This document shows, in pieces, positions 6,609 through 12,210 of a DNA stretch of 12,210 bases. Origin of the DNA: CAZDAM01 sp964503595 (GTDB lineage: Bacteria; Muiribacteriota; UBA6191); the NCBI GenBank assembly GCA_964503595.1, contig CAZDAM010000098.1, positions 1 through 12,210 of the forward strand. Reading direction: 5' to 3'. The stretch's first letter is position 1; the number at the start of each line of letters is the position of its first letter. Below the pieces are notes generated by a model. The model was not told where the DNA came from. It did not search any database and worked only from the letters and a program-made list of their open reading frames with translations. The translations under genes were made by a program, and so were the position numbers.

Positions 6609-7592
6609 TCAGAACTCCCGCAATAGGACTTCTTTGATTTCCTGTAAGGTGAGGCGCTGTTTTTTGAGGGCATGAATTCTCTTGATGCGTTCCACCATGT
6701 CTGATGCATACAGCTGATATCCTGACTCTGTGATTTCAGCGACTTCCAACAGTCCTTCCTTGGTCCAGTGTCGGATGGTGGAGTGACTTTCTCCGGTCTG
6801 CCTGGCCAGTTTTCCAATCTTTAACAGAACATCATTCTCTGATGCTTGAGCATCTTCGCCAGAAGCGGCCTTCAGATAAATATCCAGGGAACGCTCAACT
6901 GCCTTCAAGATGATTTTCAGGTAATCTTCTTTGGAGCCACCTAACTGTGCCTTCTCCAAAGAGCTGATATAGGATAGGCGGTCACGCTTACGGATGATCG
7001 CCGGAGGATAGCCAGCCATGAGTAAAATCATATTCATGAGCAATCGCGCAGTACGACCATTTCCATCAGCGAACGGGTGAATGCTCACCAGTCGGTAATG
7101 AGCTTCTGCCGCAAATTCTACCGGGTGGAGATTTCTGCTGTTTCCCAACCATTTTTCAAAATCCTGCATCAAATCCAAAACCTTACGAGGATTTGGCAGC
7201 ACCACTGCTGAGCCGGAAATACGAACCGCTACCGAGCGATAGTGTCCGGCATTGGCGTCATCAATGCCTTTGAGGATGATGTTATGGATCTTCAGGATGT
7301 CTTTTTCTGTCAACTCGTCAGGCTTACGCTGAATCTGTTCTTTCACCCAATCCAGAGCATGGGCATGGTTTGCGGCTTCCAGATGTTCGGTAAGCGATTT
7401 ACCGCCTACGGTTAATCCTTTCTCAACGACCAGTGCGGTTTCGCGCCGGGTGAGTGTATTTCCTTCAATGGCGTTACTGGTGTAGGTCAGTTCGACCCTG
7501 AACCAGTCATCCAGGTTGTGAACCAGCGTATCCGGCAGCGGACGAAAGCTGTCCAGCCGCGTTTTCTTGTCGTTGATTTTTTCATATTTCAT
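6609..7592 (-). CDS. fic: Fic-domain protein (class II, self-inhibited) with C-terminal MerR-like HTH
   Basis: About 327 residues from the proposed ATG (MKYEKINDKK...). The inhibitory-helix motif is visible as SNAIEGN (Ser39 to Glu43), matching the (S/T)xxxE(G/N) pattern of class II Fic proteins. The catalytic loop is HPFADGNGRTAR (172-183), complete with His, Asp/Asn and Arg residues, so AMP transfer to a protein hydroxyl is expected. The final 70 residues (LKIGKLARQTGESHSTIRHW... to ALKKQRLTLQEIKEVLL) form a MerR-type winged HTH. The same frame stays open to an ATG at 7680-7682, but that would put the 20-bp palindrome inside the gene and add a non-family leader. An ATG at 7602-7604 is also possible. 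No start has a clear ribosome site. The HTH suggests DNA binding, and self-regulation through the palindrome is plausible. It is convergent with the PIN-like gene and divergent from the WYL gene. Confidence 0.9.
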   Translation of the reverse strand: MKYEKINDKKTRLDSFRPLPDTLVHNLDDWFRVELTYTSNAIEGNTLTRRETALVVEKGLTVGGKSLTEHLEAANHAHALDWVKEQIQRKPDELTEKDILKIHNIILKGIDDANAGHYRSVAVRISGSAVVLPNPRKVLDLMQDFEKWLGNSRNLHPVEFAAEAHYRLVSIHPFADGNGRTARLLMNMILLMAGYPPAIIRKRDRLSYISSLEKAQLGGSKEDYLKIILKAVERSLDIYLKAASGEDAQASENDVLLKIGKLARQTGESHSTIRHWTKEGLLEVAEITESGYQLYASDMVERIKRIHALKKQRLTLQEIKEVLLREF

Positions 7593-7604
7593 AACAAAAA
7601 CCAT

Positions 7605-7624
7605 AAACCATAACGTTATGGTTT
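7605..7624. promoter_or_regulatory. Perfect 20-bp palindrome upstream of fic
   Basis: AAACCATAACGTTATGGTTT is identical to its reverse complement and ends 12 bases before the proposed fic ATG. Position and symmetry fit an operator overlapping the promoter or leader. The Fic protein's own MerR-like HTH is a likely binder. A neighbouring partial copy (CCATAAA at 7601-7607) sits next to it. The palindrome is seen directly; its function is inferred. Confidence 0.6.
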
Positions 7625-7762
7625 TAAAGAGAATTCTTCGGAATGATTTATGCTGAGCAAGCAAACCCGTGTGAAATTGCATTGAGTTTTTAGGAGATCC
7701 ATCAGATAAAGGTTTTCTAGCTGCTTTATGGTGTGATCCTTTAAAACACCGAACCCTTTAGG

Positions 7763-7777
7763 CGACAATTTTTGTCG
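7763..7777. promoter_or_regulatory. Inverted repeat in the fic-WYL divergent gap
   Basis: CGACAA-TTT-TTGTCG is a perfect 6-bp inverted repeat with a 3-bp spacer in the roughly 290-bp region between the fic and WYL starts. No T-run follows on either strand, so it is not a convincing terminator and looks more like a protein-binding site. The WYL regulator encoded about 110 bp away is the nearest candidate. The rest of this gap (7625-7884) holds only the candidate -10 listed separately and no convincing gene. Confidence 0.4.
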
Positions 7778-7869
7778 TGTAAAAAGCCCTGTTTTCAGAA
7801 GACATATAGACTTCAGCGGCACCCTTTAAGATGGAAAGCAGGGAATTTGGATTTATCTGTTTGTTGTTC

Positions 7870-7875
7870 TAGAAT
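7870..7875 (+). promoter_or_regulatory. Candidate -10 box of the WYL regulator gene
   Basis: TAGAAT (five of six to consensus) ends 9 bases before the ATG at 7885. A poor -35 candidate, TTGGAT, is at 7847-7852 with 17-bp spacing. Transcription would start 2-4 bases before the ATG, giving a practically leaderless message, which fits the absence of a Shine-Dalgarno site. Confidence 0.35.
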
Positions 7876-7884
7876 CATGCTTCT

Positions 7885-8847
7885 ATGAGTCAAGTTGAGC
7901 GCATTTACAAAATCCATCGCTGGCTTCAGGCCGGAAAACCTTTGACCGCTCGTAAAATCAGTGAAAATCTGGAAGTTACCGAGCGCACTGTCCATCGGGA
8001 TATCGAGTATCTCAAGGAGCGCCTTCTGGCTCCTCTGATTTGGGAGCATAGTGAAAAAACCTGGCGCTACGATCCGGATGAAGGGAGTTTTGAGCTTCCC
8101 GGCTTCTGGCTGACTCCGGCGGAAATCCGCTCGCTTATGCTTATGCAGTCCCTGATCGAGAAGATGGAACCCGGTCCTCTAGGAGAGCTTTTTGAGGACT
8201 TTCAGCGCAGGGTAGAGGGATTGGTCAAGGACTTGAACCTGCCTCCTGCTGAATTTTCTAGCCGGATGAAGGTGATCCGCTCTCAGGCCCGACTCCCGGA
8301 AGGCAGAGTTTTTGAACAAACCTGCCAGTATCTTCTGGAACGTAAAGTCATGCAGATTCAATATCATGGACGCAATCGGGATGAAGTGATGCAAAGAACG
8401 ATTCATCCTCAACAGATTGTCCTTTACAAGGATGGCTGGTATCTGGCGGCCTGGTGTGAGATGCGCAGGGAAATGCGGGTTTTTGCGATCGAACGAATCC
8501 GGGAAGTTCTTCCTTGTGAGCAACTTGAATGTCGGGAAATTCCCGTTGATGAGGACTATGTTTCCTCTGGCTTTGGGCTTTTTGCCGGTGGGGGAGAGCA
8601 TTGGGCCACCCTCAGATTTCACCAGCCCAATGCCCGCTGGGTTGCCGATGAAATCTGGCATTCCCGGCAGGAAGGTCGCTGGGAAAGGGAATCCTATATC
8701 CTGAAGCTTCCTTACACATCCCTGCATGAATTGACCATGGAGGTTCTGCGCCACGGGCACTGCTGCCAGGTGCTTGAGCCTTTGGAACTTCAGAATCAGG
8801 TCAAAGAAGAGCTTAAGCAGGCTCTTATGGCCTACTCTTCTAAATAG
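7885..8847 (+). CDS. WYL-domain transcriptional regulator (HTH-WYL-WCX)
   Basis: A 320-residue regulator. Residues 1-62 form a DeoR/HTH_11-type winged helix (IYKIHRWLQAG...LTARKISENLEVTERTVHRDIEYLKERL). A linker helix region follows, then the WYL domain (about 140-212) with the diagnostic YKDGWYLAAWCE (181-192; Trp185-Tyr186-Leu187) and MRVFAIERI. The WCX extension occupies about 235-315. WYL regulators such as BrxR and CapW repress phage-defence operons and are thought to sense a nucleic-acid or nucleotide ligand. Location beside fic, hipBA and an RloAB/helicase operon fits that role. The ATG has no ribosome site, and a candidate -10 ends nine bases before it. There is about a 70-bp gap to hipB on the same strand. 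Likely targets are the fic or hipBA promoters or its own. Family is certain; targets are inferred. Confidence 0.9.
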   Translation: MSQVERIYKIHRWLQAGKPLTARKISENLEVTERTVHRDIEYLKERLLAPLIWEHSEKTWRYDPDEGSFELPGFWLTPAEIRSLMLMQSLIEKMEPGPLGELFEDFQRRVEGLVKDLNLPPAEFSSRMKVIRSQARLPEGRVFEQTCQYLLERKVMQIQYHGRNRDEVMQRTIHPQQIVLYKDGWYLAAWCEMRREMRVFAIERIREVLPCEQLECREIPVDEDYVSSGFGLFAGGGEHWATLRFHQPNARWVADEIWHSRQEGRWERESYILKLPYTSLHELTMEVLRHGHCCQVLEPLELQNQVKEELKQALMAYSSK

Positions 8848-8864
8848 TCAACACTTCTTCCATC

Positions 8865-8888
8865 TAACTGATCCATATCAATCAGTTA
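8865..8888. promoter_or_regulatory. Inverted repeat upstream of hipB, operator candidate
   Basis: TAACTGAT-N8-ATCAGTTA: perfect 8-bp arms with an 8-bp spacer, 18 bp after the WYL stop codon. Its right arm covers the -35 position of the hipB promoter. E. coli HipB operators also have two arms separated by 8 bp (TATCC-N8-GGATA), so the geometry matches although the arm sequence differs. The ATCAGT half recurs at 8929-8934. A terminator for the WYL gene is less likely because the tail after the stem is not a clean T-run. Confidence 0.5.
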
Positions 8889-8901
8889 ATCCTAATTTTC
8901 A

Positions 8902-8910
8902 TGGTATACT
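8902..8910 (+). promoter_or_regulatory. Extended -10 promoter of hipBA
   Basis: TGGTATACT contains the extended -10 TGn followed by TATACT (8905-8910, five of six to TATAAT). There is no good -35, as is common for extended -10 promoters. The predicted first transcribed base is about 8917, the G of the hipB GTG start. Confidence 0.55.
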
Positions 8911-8915
8911 AATAC

Positions 8916-8927
8916 AGTGATATCACT
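8916..8927. promoter_or_regulatory. 12-bp palindrome over the hipB start codon
   Basis: AGTGATATCACT is a perfect palindrome spanning the predicted transcription start and the GTG start codon of hipB. It shares ATATCA with the upstream inverted repeat region. A second HipB operator is the simplest reading. Confidence 0.4.
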
Positions 8928-9225
8928 TATCAGTCCGTTCAGAGCCCAGCAAGAACTGGCAGAAAATACTCGGAAGCGGCGTTTACAGCTCAACCTGACT
9001 CAGGAAGGGCTTGCGAAACGAGCAGGAGTGTCCCTTCCAACCCTTCGCAAATTTGAGCAGAAGGGGGTTATTTCGCTGGAGTCTTTTTTACGGTTGCAAA
9101 TGGTTCTGGGGGGCCTTCAAAGTCTGATTGAGGCGACCAGGCCGGTGGTTGAGGAATACAGTTCCATTGATGAAGTCCTTCAGGAATCCAGGACAACGCT
9201 TCGAAAACGGGGAAAACGTAAATGA
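8917..9225 (+). CDS. hipB: HipB-like XRE antitoxin/repressor
   Basis: A 102-residue XRE protein. The HTH spans about 16-70 (LTQEGLAKRAGVSLPTLRKFEQKGVISLESFLRL), matching antitoxins that precede HipA genes. The last 20 residues are basic and flexible. Its role is to bind HipA and repress the operon. GTG at 8917 is the only plausible start: an in-frame TAA lies 24 bases upstream and no other ATG, GTG or TTG fits between. There is no Shine-Dalgarno, and the extended -10 ends only 6 bases before the GTG, so the message may be leaderless. The stop overlaps the hipA ATG by four bases (ATGA), implying translational coupling. Confidence 0.85.
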   Translation: MISLISPFRAQQELAENTRKRRLQLNLTQEGLAKRAGVSLPTLRKFEQKGVISLESFLRLQMVLGGLQSLIEATRPVVEEYSSIDEVLQESRTTLRKRGKRK

Positions 9226-10469
9226 GTTTTTTTCCTCGGGTTCAGGAAGTCGGGGTGGGGCTGAGATTCAAAGATTCGACGATTCCGGTTGGCCGTCTGG
9301 CCCTCAAAGCAGGGGTAGTCTTTTTTGAATATCATCGGGAGTTTCTGGAACATGGCCTGGAAATCTCTCCTTATAAACTGCCGCTTCAGCCAGGGGTGAC
9401 CCGTTTTCCGACAACGATTTTTGAAGGCTTGCCTGGGGTCTTCAATGACAGTCTGCCGGATGGGTGGGGGCGGCTTCTTTTGGATCGACTGGCACGCAGC
9501 CAGGGCTTTCACCCCAGAGAAATCTCTGTCCTGGATCGTCTCGTCCATGTCGGCAAGGTTGGAATGGGTGCTTTGGTCTATGAGCCGGACTTTGGCGAAA
9601 GTGAGCCTGTAGCATCATTATCTTTGGATGAGTTGGCACTGCATTCTCAGGAGGTTCTCAAGGGGTTATCCGATGGAGTTTTGCAGGATCTGATTGCCTT
9701 GAATGGTTCCTCAGGAGGAGCTCGGCCCAAAGTCATGATTGCTTATCGAAAATCTGATGATCAGATCGTCTACGGAGCTTCCAGGCTGCCGATTGATTTT
9801 AAGCCGTGGCTGGTTAAATTTGCCAATACTCAGGATGGATTGGATGCTGGTGCCATTGAATATGTATACGCATTGATGGCTCAAGAGGCTGGGATCAAAA
9901 TGCCTCCAGTTCATTTGTTTCAAGCGAAAAAGTGTGCGGGGTATTTTGCGGTTCAAAGATTTGATCGCAGGGAAGAACAGCGGCTTCACATGCATTCTGT
10001 CTGTGGATTGCTGCATTCCGATTTTCGTGCGCCCTCTCTTGATTACGAGGATTTACTGACTCTCACCGCCAATCTGACCCGTGATGTGCGTGAAGTCGAA
10101 AAAATGTACCGTCTTGCGGTTTTCAATGTCCTGTCACATAACCGCGATGATCACTCCAAGAACTTCAGCTTTCTTATGGATGAGTCGGGGCAGTGGAGTC
10201 TGGCTCCTGCATACGATCTGACGTTTTCAGCAGGGCCTCATGGCGAGCAGAGTACAATGGTTATGGGAGAAGGCAAAAACCCTGGGAGGGAACATCTGAT
10301 TCGTTTGGGTAAAGTAGCTCAAATTCCGGAAAAGACGGTGTTTTCCATTCTGGATGAAACCTGCTCAGCCCTTGCAAAATGGCCAGACTGGGCCAGTCAG
10401 TATGGGGTCACTTCAGTAAATATCGCTTTGATTCAGAAGCGTTTGAATCTTTCCAGAGTCCCTCAATAG
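9222..10469 (+). CDS. hipA: HipA-family serine/threonine kinase toxin
   Basis: 415 residues, within the usual HipA length. An N-terminal HipA_N/Couple_hipA-like domain (about 10-120, with FNDSLPDGWGRLLLDR) precedes the HipA_C kinase core. Motifs include the Gly-rich loop GSSGGARPK (162-170), which carries the serines that could be autophosphorylated, the nucleotide-binding Lys199 in LVKF, the catalytic loop HNRDDHSKN (306-314) and the metal-binding Asp332 in APAYDLTF. All key residues look intact, so an active kinase is expected. In known systems HipA phosphorylates Glu-tRNA synthetase or other translation factors and causes growth arrest; the target here cannot be read. It overlaps hipB by ATGA. 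Its last 62 bp overlap the convergent glycosyltransferase gene. Confidence 0.92.
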   Translation: MSFFPRVQEVGVGLRFKDSTIPVGRLALKAGVVFFEYHREFLEHGLEISPYKLPLQPGVTRFPTTIFEGLPGVFNDSLPDGWGRLLLDRLARSQGFHPREISVLDRLVHVGKVGMGALVYEPDFGESEPVASLSLDELALHSQEVLKGLSDGVLQDLIALNGSSGGARPKVMIAYRKSDDQIVYGASRLPIDFKPWLVKFANTQDGLDAGAIEYVYALMAQEAGIKMPPVHLFQAKKCAGYFAVQRFDRREEQRLHMHSVCGLLHSDFRAPSLDYEDLLTLTANLTRDVREVEKMYRLAVFNVLSHNRDDHSKNFSFLMDESGQWSLAPAYDLTFSAGPHGEQSTMVMGEGKNPGREHLIRLGKVAQIPEKTVFSILDETCSALAKWPDWASQYGVTSVNIALIQKRLNLSRVPQ

Positions 10470-11703
10470 TCTCGCAGGCCAACTGGACCCCGTTTTCTTC
10501 CTGCATGGCATTGCCAAGCTTCTGGGCATTCAGGGCATAGGTCGGGTTTCTTAGAAGTTCCCTGATTTTGTGGGCCAGAAGTTGGGGGCTCAATTTTCGT
10601 TTGCGAAGGGGCTTGGGGCCAAGTCTCAGTTTGTGAAGGTTAAGGCCCCAGGAATACTGTTCTTCACAGAAACTTACAATAAGAGAGGGAATTCCAGCTT
10701 TGGCCGAGCTGTGGGTGGTGCCGGCTCCTCCATGATGAACCATAGCCCTGATATGTGGAAACAGAAGGGAATGGGGCAGGGATTTGAAGCGGTACACCTT
10801 TGGAGACAGCAAACCATCCTCAAGCTCCGGGTTGGCTGATTGCAGGAGGATTCTTTCATCAAGCATCTGGCTTGTGGCTTCCAGAAAAGCCTGATTCCTG
10901 ACTGGGGACACATAGCCCATGGAACCAAAGCTTATCAGGACTGGAGGACTTCCTGAGTTGAGAAATTCCTTCATTTCATCCGGAATCGCTCTCCTTGAAT
11001 CGGGGGGCAGGTCCCAGAACCCGCTCATCTGAAAGGATTCAGGCCAGTCTTTTGGAGGTTTCCATAGATGAGGGCTTGCACCAATCAGGCACATTTCCTG
11101 TCTTCCGTCCCACCAGTCTGGAAAGTAGGGACTTACCGGTACTTTATGCTTAATGGCCAGCCGGGCAAAGCGTTTTTCAAAAAGCAGGTTGAGGAGGGTG
11201 TGGGCCTGATTCCAGAAGAATGTATTGATGCGCGGGCCCAGATTGAAGGGAATTGGTCCTGGAGGAGCTTCACCGGTGGCAAGAGATCCAGGCCAGAAGT
11301 GGACGGTTGCGCAGGGTTTGCCGAATTTTCCGGCGGCAATTTTAAGGGTGTGAATCAGAAAGTGGGAGATGAGTACATCGCACTCACGAGCAAGTTCAAG
11401 AGAGCTTTGCATCAGCTCTTCTTCAATCGAAAAATAACCTTTGTTGAGCAGGCGTATGAGCAGGAACAGATCGTTTTGGGCTGAGCCGAAAGTGTTCTGA
11501 AAATCCTCCTCCTGAAATGGAAGTTTTTCGGGGACTTCCTTTACTTGAATGAAGAGTTTTCTGGCTTCTTCTGAAAAACTGTTTCCTGCCAGGCAGGTCA
11601 CGACATAAGTTACTTCATGTCCTCGGAGTTTCAATTCACGGGCCAGAGCAAACATGGGCCGACAGTCGCCGGTAGAACCCCAGGTCTGAATTCCTATGCG
11701 CAT
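10408..11703 (-). CDS. UGT/GT28-like glycosyltransferase (sterol-glucosyltransferase-like)
   Basis: About 431 residues from the ATG giving MRIGIQTWGSTGD. An alternative ATG four codons upstream (11713-11715) adds MGSF. The N-terminal GT-B domain has the acceptor-side motif GSTGD (about 9-13). The C-terminal nucleotide-sugar domain has SFGSM (about 258-262), then HHGGAGTTHSSAKAG (about 323-337), the donor-binding signature of GT1/GT28 enzymes. It ends with the FCEEQYSWG segment, where the acidic and Gln residues usually contact the sugar. The likely reaction is transfer of a sugar from a UDP or similar donor to a lipid or small hydrophobic acceptor; the acceptor is unknown. No signal peptide is seen, so it is probably cytoplasmic or peripheral on the membrane. 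The gene is convergent with hipA, overlapping by 62 bp, and divergent from the phosphoesterase. There is no clear functional link to the toxin-antitoxin genes. Confidence 0.88.
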   Translation of the reverse strand: MRIGIQTWGSTGDCRPMFALARELKLRGHEVTYVVTCLAGNSFSEEARKLFIQVKEVPEKLPFQEEDFQNTFGSAQNDLFLLIRLLNKGYFSIEEELMQSSLELARECDVLISHFLIHTLKIAAGKFGKPCATVHFWPGSLATGEAPPGPIPFNLGPRINTFFWNQAHTLLNLLFEKRFARLAIKHKVPVSPYFPDWWDGRQEMCLIGASPHLWKPPKDWPESFQMSGFWDLPPDSRRAIPDEMKEFLNSGSPPVLISFGSMGYVSPVRNQAFLEATSQMLDERILLQSANPELEDGLLSPKVYRFKSLPHSLLFPHIRAMVHHGGAGTTHSSAKAGIPSLIVSFCEEQYSWGLNLHKLRLGPKPLRKRKLSPQLLAHKIRELLRNPTYALNAQKLGNAMQEENGVQLACETIEGLWKDSNASESKRYLLK

Positions 11704-11855
11704 GAATGAACCCATCCAATTCTGATTTGAGTGAAAACGTTTGGCGTTTTTGGCTTTCCTGTAGGAGTCTTTAGGATTCTACTATGCGAAAAAAAGATAT
11801 TCTCCAGTTTCCGCCCCGTTTGAATCAAAGCGGCCTTGAGAAACCGGAAGTCCTG

Positions 11856-11861
11856 TATAAT
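11856..11861 (+). promoter_or_regulatory. Candidate -10 box for the phosphoesterase gene
   Basis: A perfect TATAAT, preceded at 17-bp spacing by the poor -35 GCCTTG. A better TTGAGA (11836-11841) is only 14 bp away, which is short. It would give a leader of about 50 bases before the ATG at 11918. Confidence 0.4.
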
Positions 11862-11917
11862 TTTCTTCCCTTGAAGTTTGAAGAGAGAAAAGCTCCGTAT
11901 GAGGGAGTTCATCGATA

Positions 11918-12210
11918 ATGCAGATTCATCAGGAACATGAAACCGGTCCCTTTGACATTTTTGGGGATGTTCATGGCTGTATGGATGAGCTTCTGATTCT
12001 TCTAAGAAAGCTGGGGTACCAGGTTCTGGAGGATGAGGAAGATGGCTTTTATGTGGATCATCCGGAAGGCCGACGCGTTGTTTTTGCCGGGGATCTGGTG
12101 GATCGAGGGCCTCAGTCTGTTGGGGTTTTGCGTTTTGCAATGGCTATGGTCAGCCGTGGTCTGGCATTTTCGGTCATGGGAAACCATGATGATCGACTCA
12201 GACGCTGGCT
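11918..12210 (+). CDS. Calcineurin-like metallophosphoesterase, PNKP phosphatase-like (cut by right edge)
   Basis: 97 codons are visible and the frame is open to the window end. Metal-binding motifs appear in family order: FDIFGDVHGC (12-21), GDLVDRG (58-64) and GNHD (88-91). The spacing and the HPEGRRVVFAGDLVDRGP context most resemble the phosphatase module of bacterial polynucleotide kinase-phosphatase and PrpE/ApaH-like Ap4A hydrolases. Because the motif set begins only 12 residues from the start, no kinase domain precedes it; one could follow beyond the window. AGGGAG (11902-11907) lies 10 bases upstream of the ATG. Substrate (polynucleotide phosphate, Ap4A or phosphoprotein) cannot be decided from the fragment. 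It is divergent from the glycosyltransferase across about 215 bp. Confidence 0.85.
   Translation, partial: MQIHQEHETGPFDIFGDVHGCMDELLILLRKLGYQVLEDEEDGFYVDHPEGRRVVFAGDLVDRGPQSVGVLRFAMAMVSRGLAFSVMGNHDDRLRRW

Noticed and set aside
7593..7682. 30-residue N-terminal extension of the Fic protein from an upstream ATG
   Set aside because: No ribosome site, hydrophobic non-family sequence, and it would make the 20-bp palindrome coding. The family-like N terminus begins at MKYEKIND.
8179..8760. 193-codon open frame on the minus strand
   Set aside because: Antisense to the WYL regulator core, with low-complexity composition and no family motif.
8865..8888. Same inverted repeat as a Rho-independent terminator for the WYL gene
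   Set aside because: The stem is A/T-rich and the tail (atcctaatttt) is not a clean T-run. Its overlap with the hipB -35 region favours an operator.
11068..11484. 138-codon open frame on the plus strand
   Set aside because: Antisense to the glycosyltransferase and without motifs; a shadow frame.
1..12210. CRISPR arrays, tRNA genes, insertion sequences, integrase or att repeats
   Set aside because: No regularly spaced repeats, cloverleaf-like segments, transposase motifs or long direct repeats were found by reading both strands.

Overview
This is an accessory, defence-island-like stretch of a bacterial chromosome or large plasmid with roughly balanced base composition. Good Shine-Dalgarno sites, ATG, GTG and TTG starts and tight gene packing all point to a bacterium. 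The sequence does not identify the species. I see no tRNA, rRNA, CRISPR array, transposase, integrase or phage structural gene.

Left third (1-4871, all minus strand): an apparent operon read right to left. It holds a 1143-residue SNF2/RapA-like helicase with a C-terminal DUF3883 (PD-(D/E)xK-like) domain, then an RloA-type AAA_15 ATPase. Two bases after that stop codon comes the first dozen codons of what looks like rloB, cut off by the window edge. This is the best candidate for an under-described defence unit: a helicase/nuclease-like protein plus an ATPase/RloB pair, with no DNA methyltransferase in view.

Middle (4979-7592): a divergent plus-strand toxin-antitoxin-like pair begins about 110 bp from the helicase. 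It is an XRE-ImmA/IrrE metallopeptidase followed by an overlapping DUF4411 (PIN-like) gene. A perfect inverted repeat, TGACAC-N3-GTGTCA, sits between the two divergent units and could couple their expression. Tail to tail with the PIN-like gene is a minus-strand Fic protein of the class II (N-terminally self-inhibited) type, with a MerR-like HTH at its C terminus. A perfect 20-bp palindrome lies directly upstream of its likely start.

Right-centre (7885-10469, plus strand): a WYL-domain regulator divergent from fic, then a HipB-HipA toxin-antitoxin pair with a 4-base ATGA overlap. The hipB promoter region is dense with signals: an inverted repeat with 8-bp arms and 8-bp spacing, an extended -10 placed so that transcription would begin at or next to the GTG start, and a 12-bp palindrome over that start.

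Right end (10408-12210): a minus-strand UGT/GT28-type glycosyltransferase whose 3' end overlaps hipA by 62 bp, and a divergent, truncated calcineurin-like phosphoesterase resembling the phosphatase module of bacterial polynucleotide kinase-phosphatase. These look less defence-related and may mark the island border.

Taken together, three growth-arrest modules (IrrE/PIN, Fic, HipBA), one WYL regulator and a nucleic-acid-targeting operon lie side by side, several with their own palindromic operator candidate. Functions are inferred from motifs read by eye. No database search was possible.
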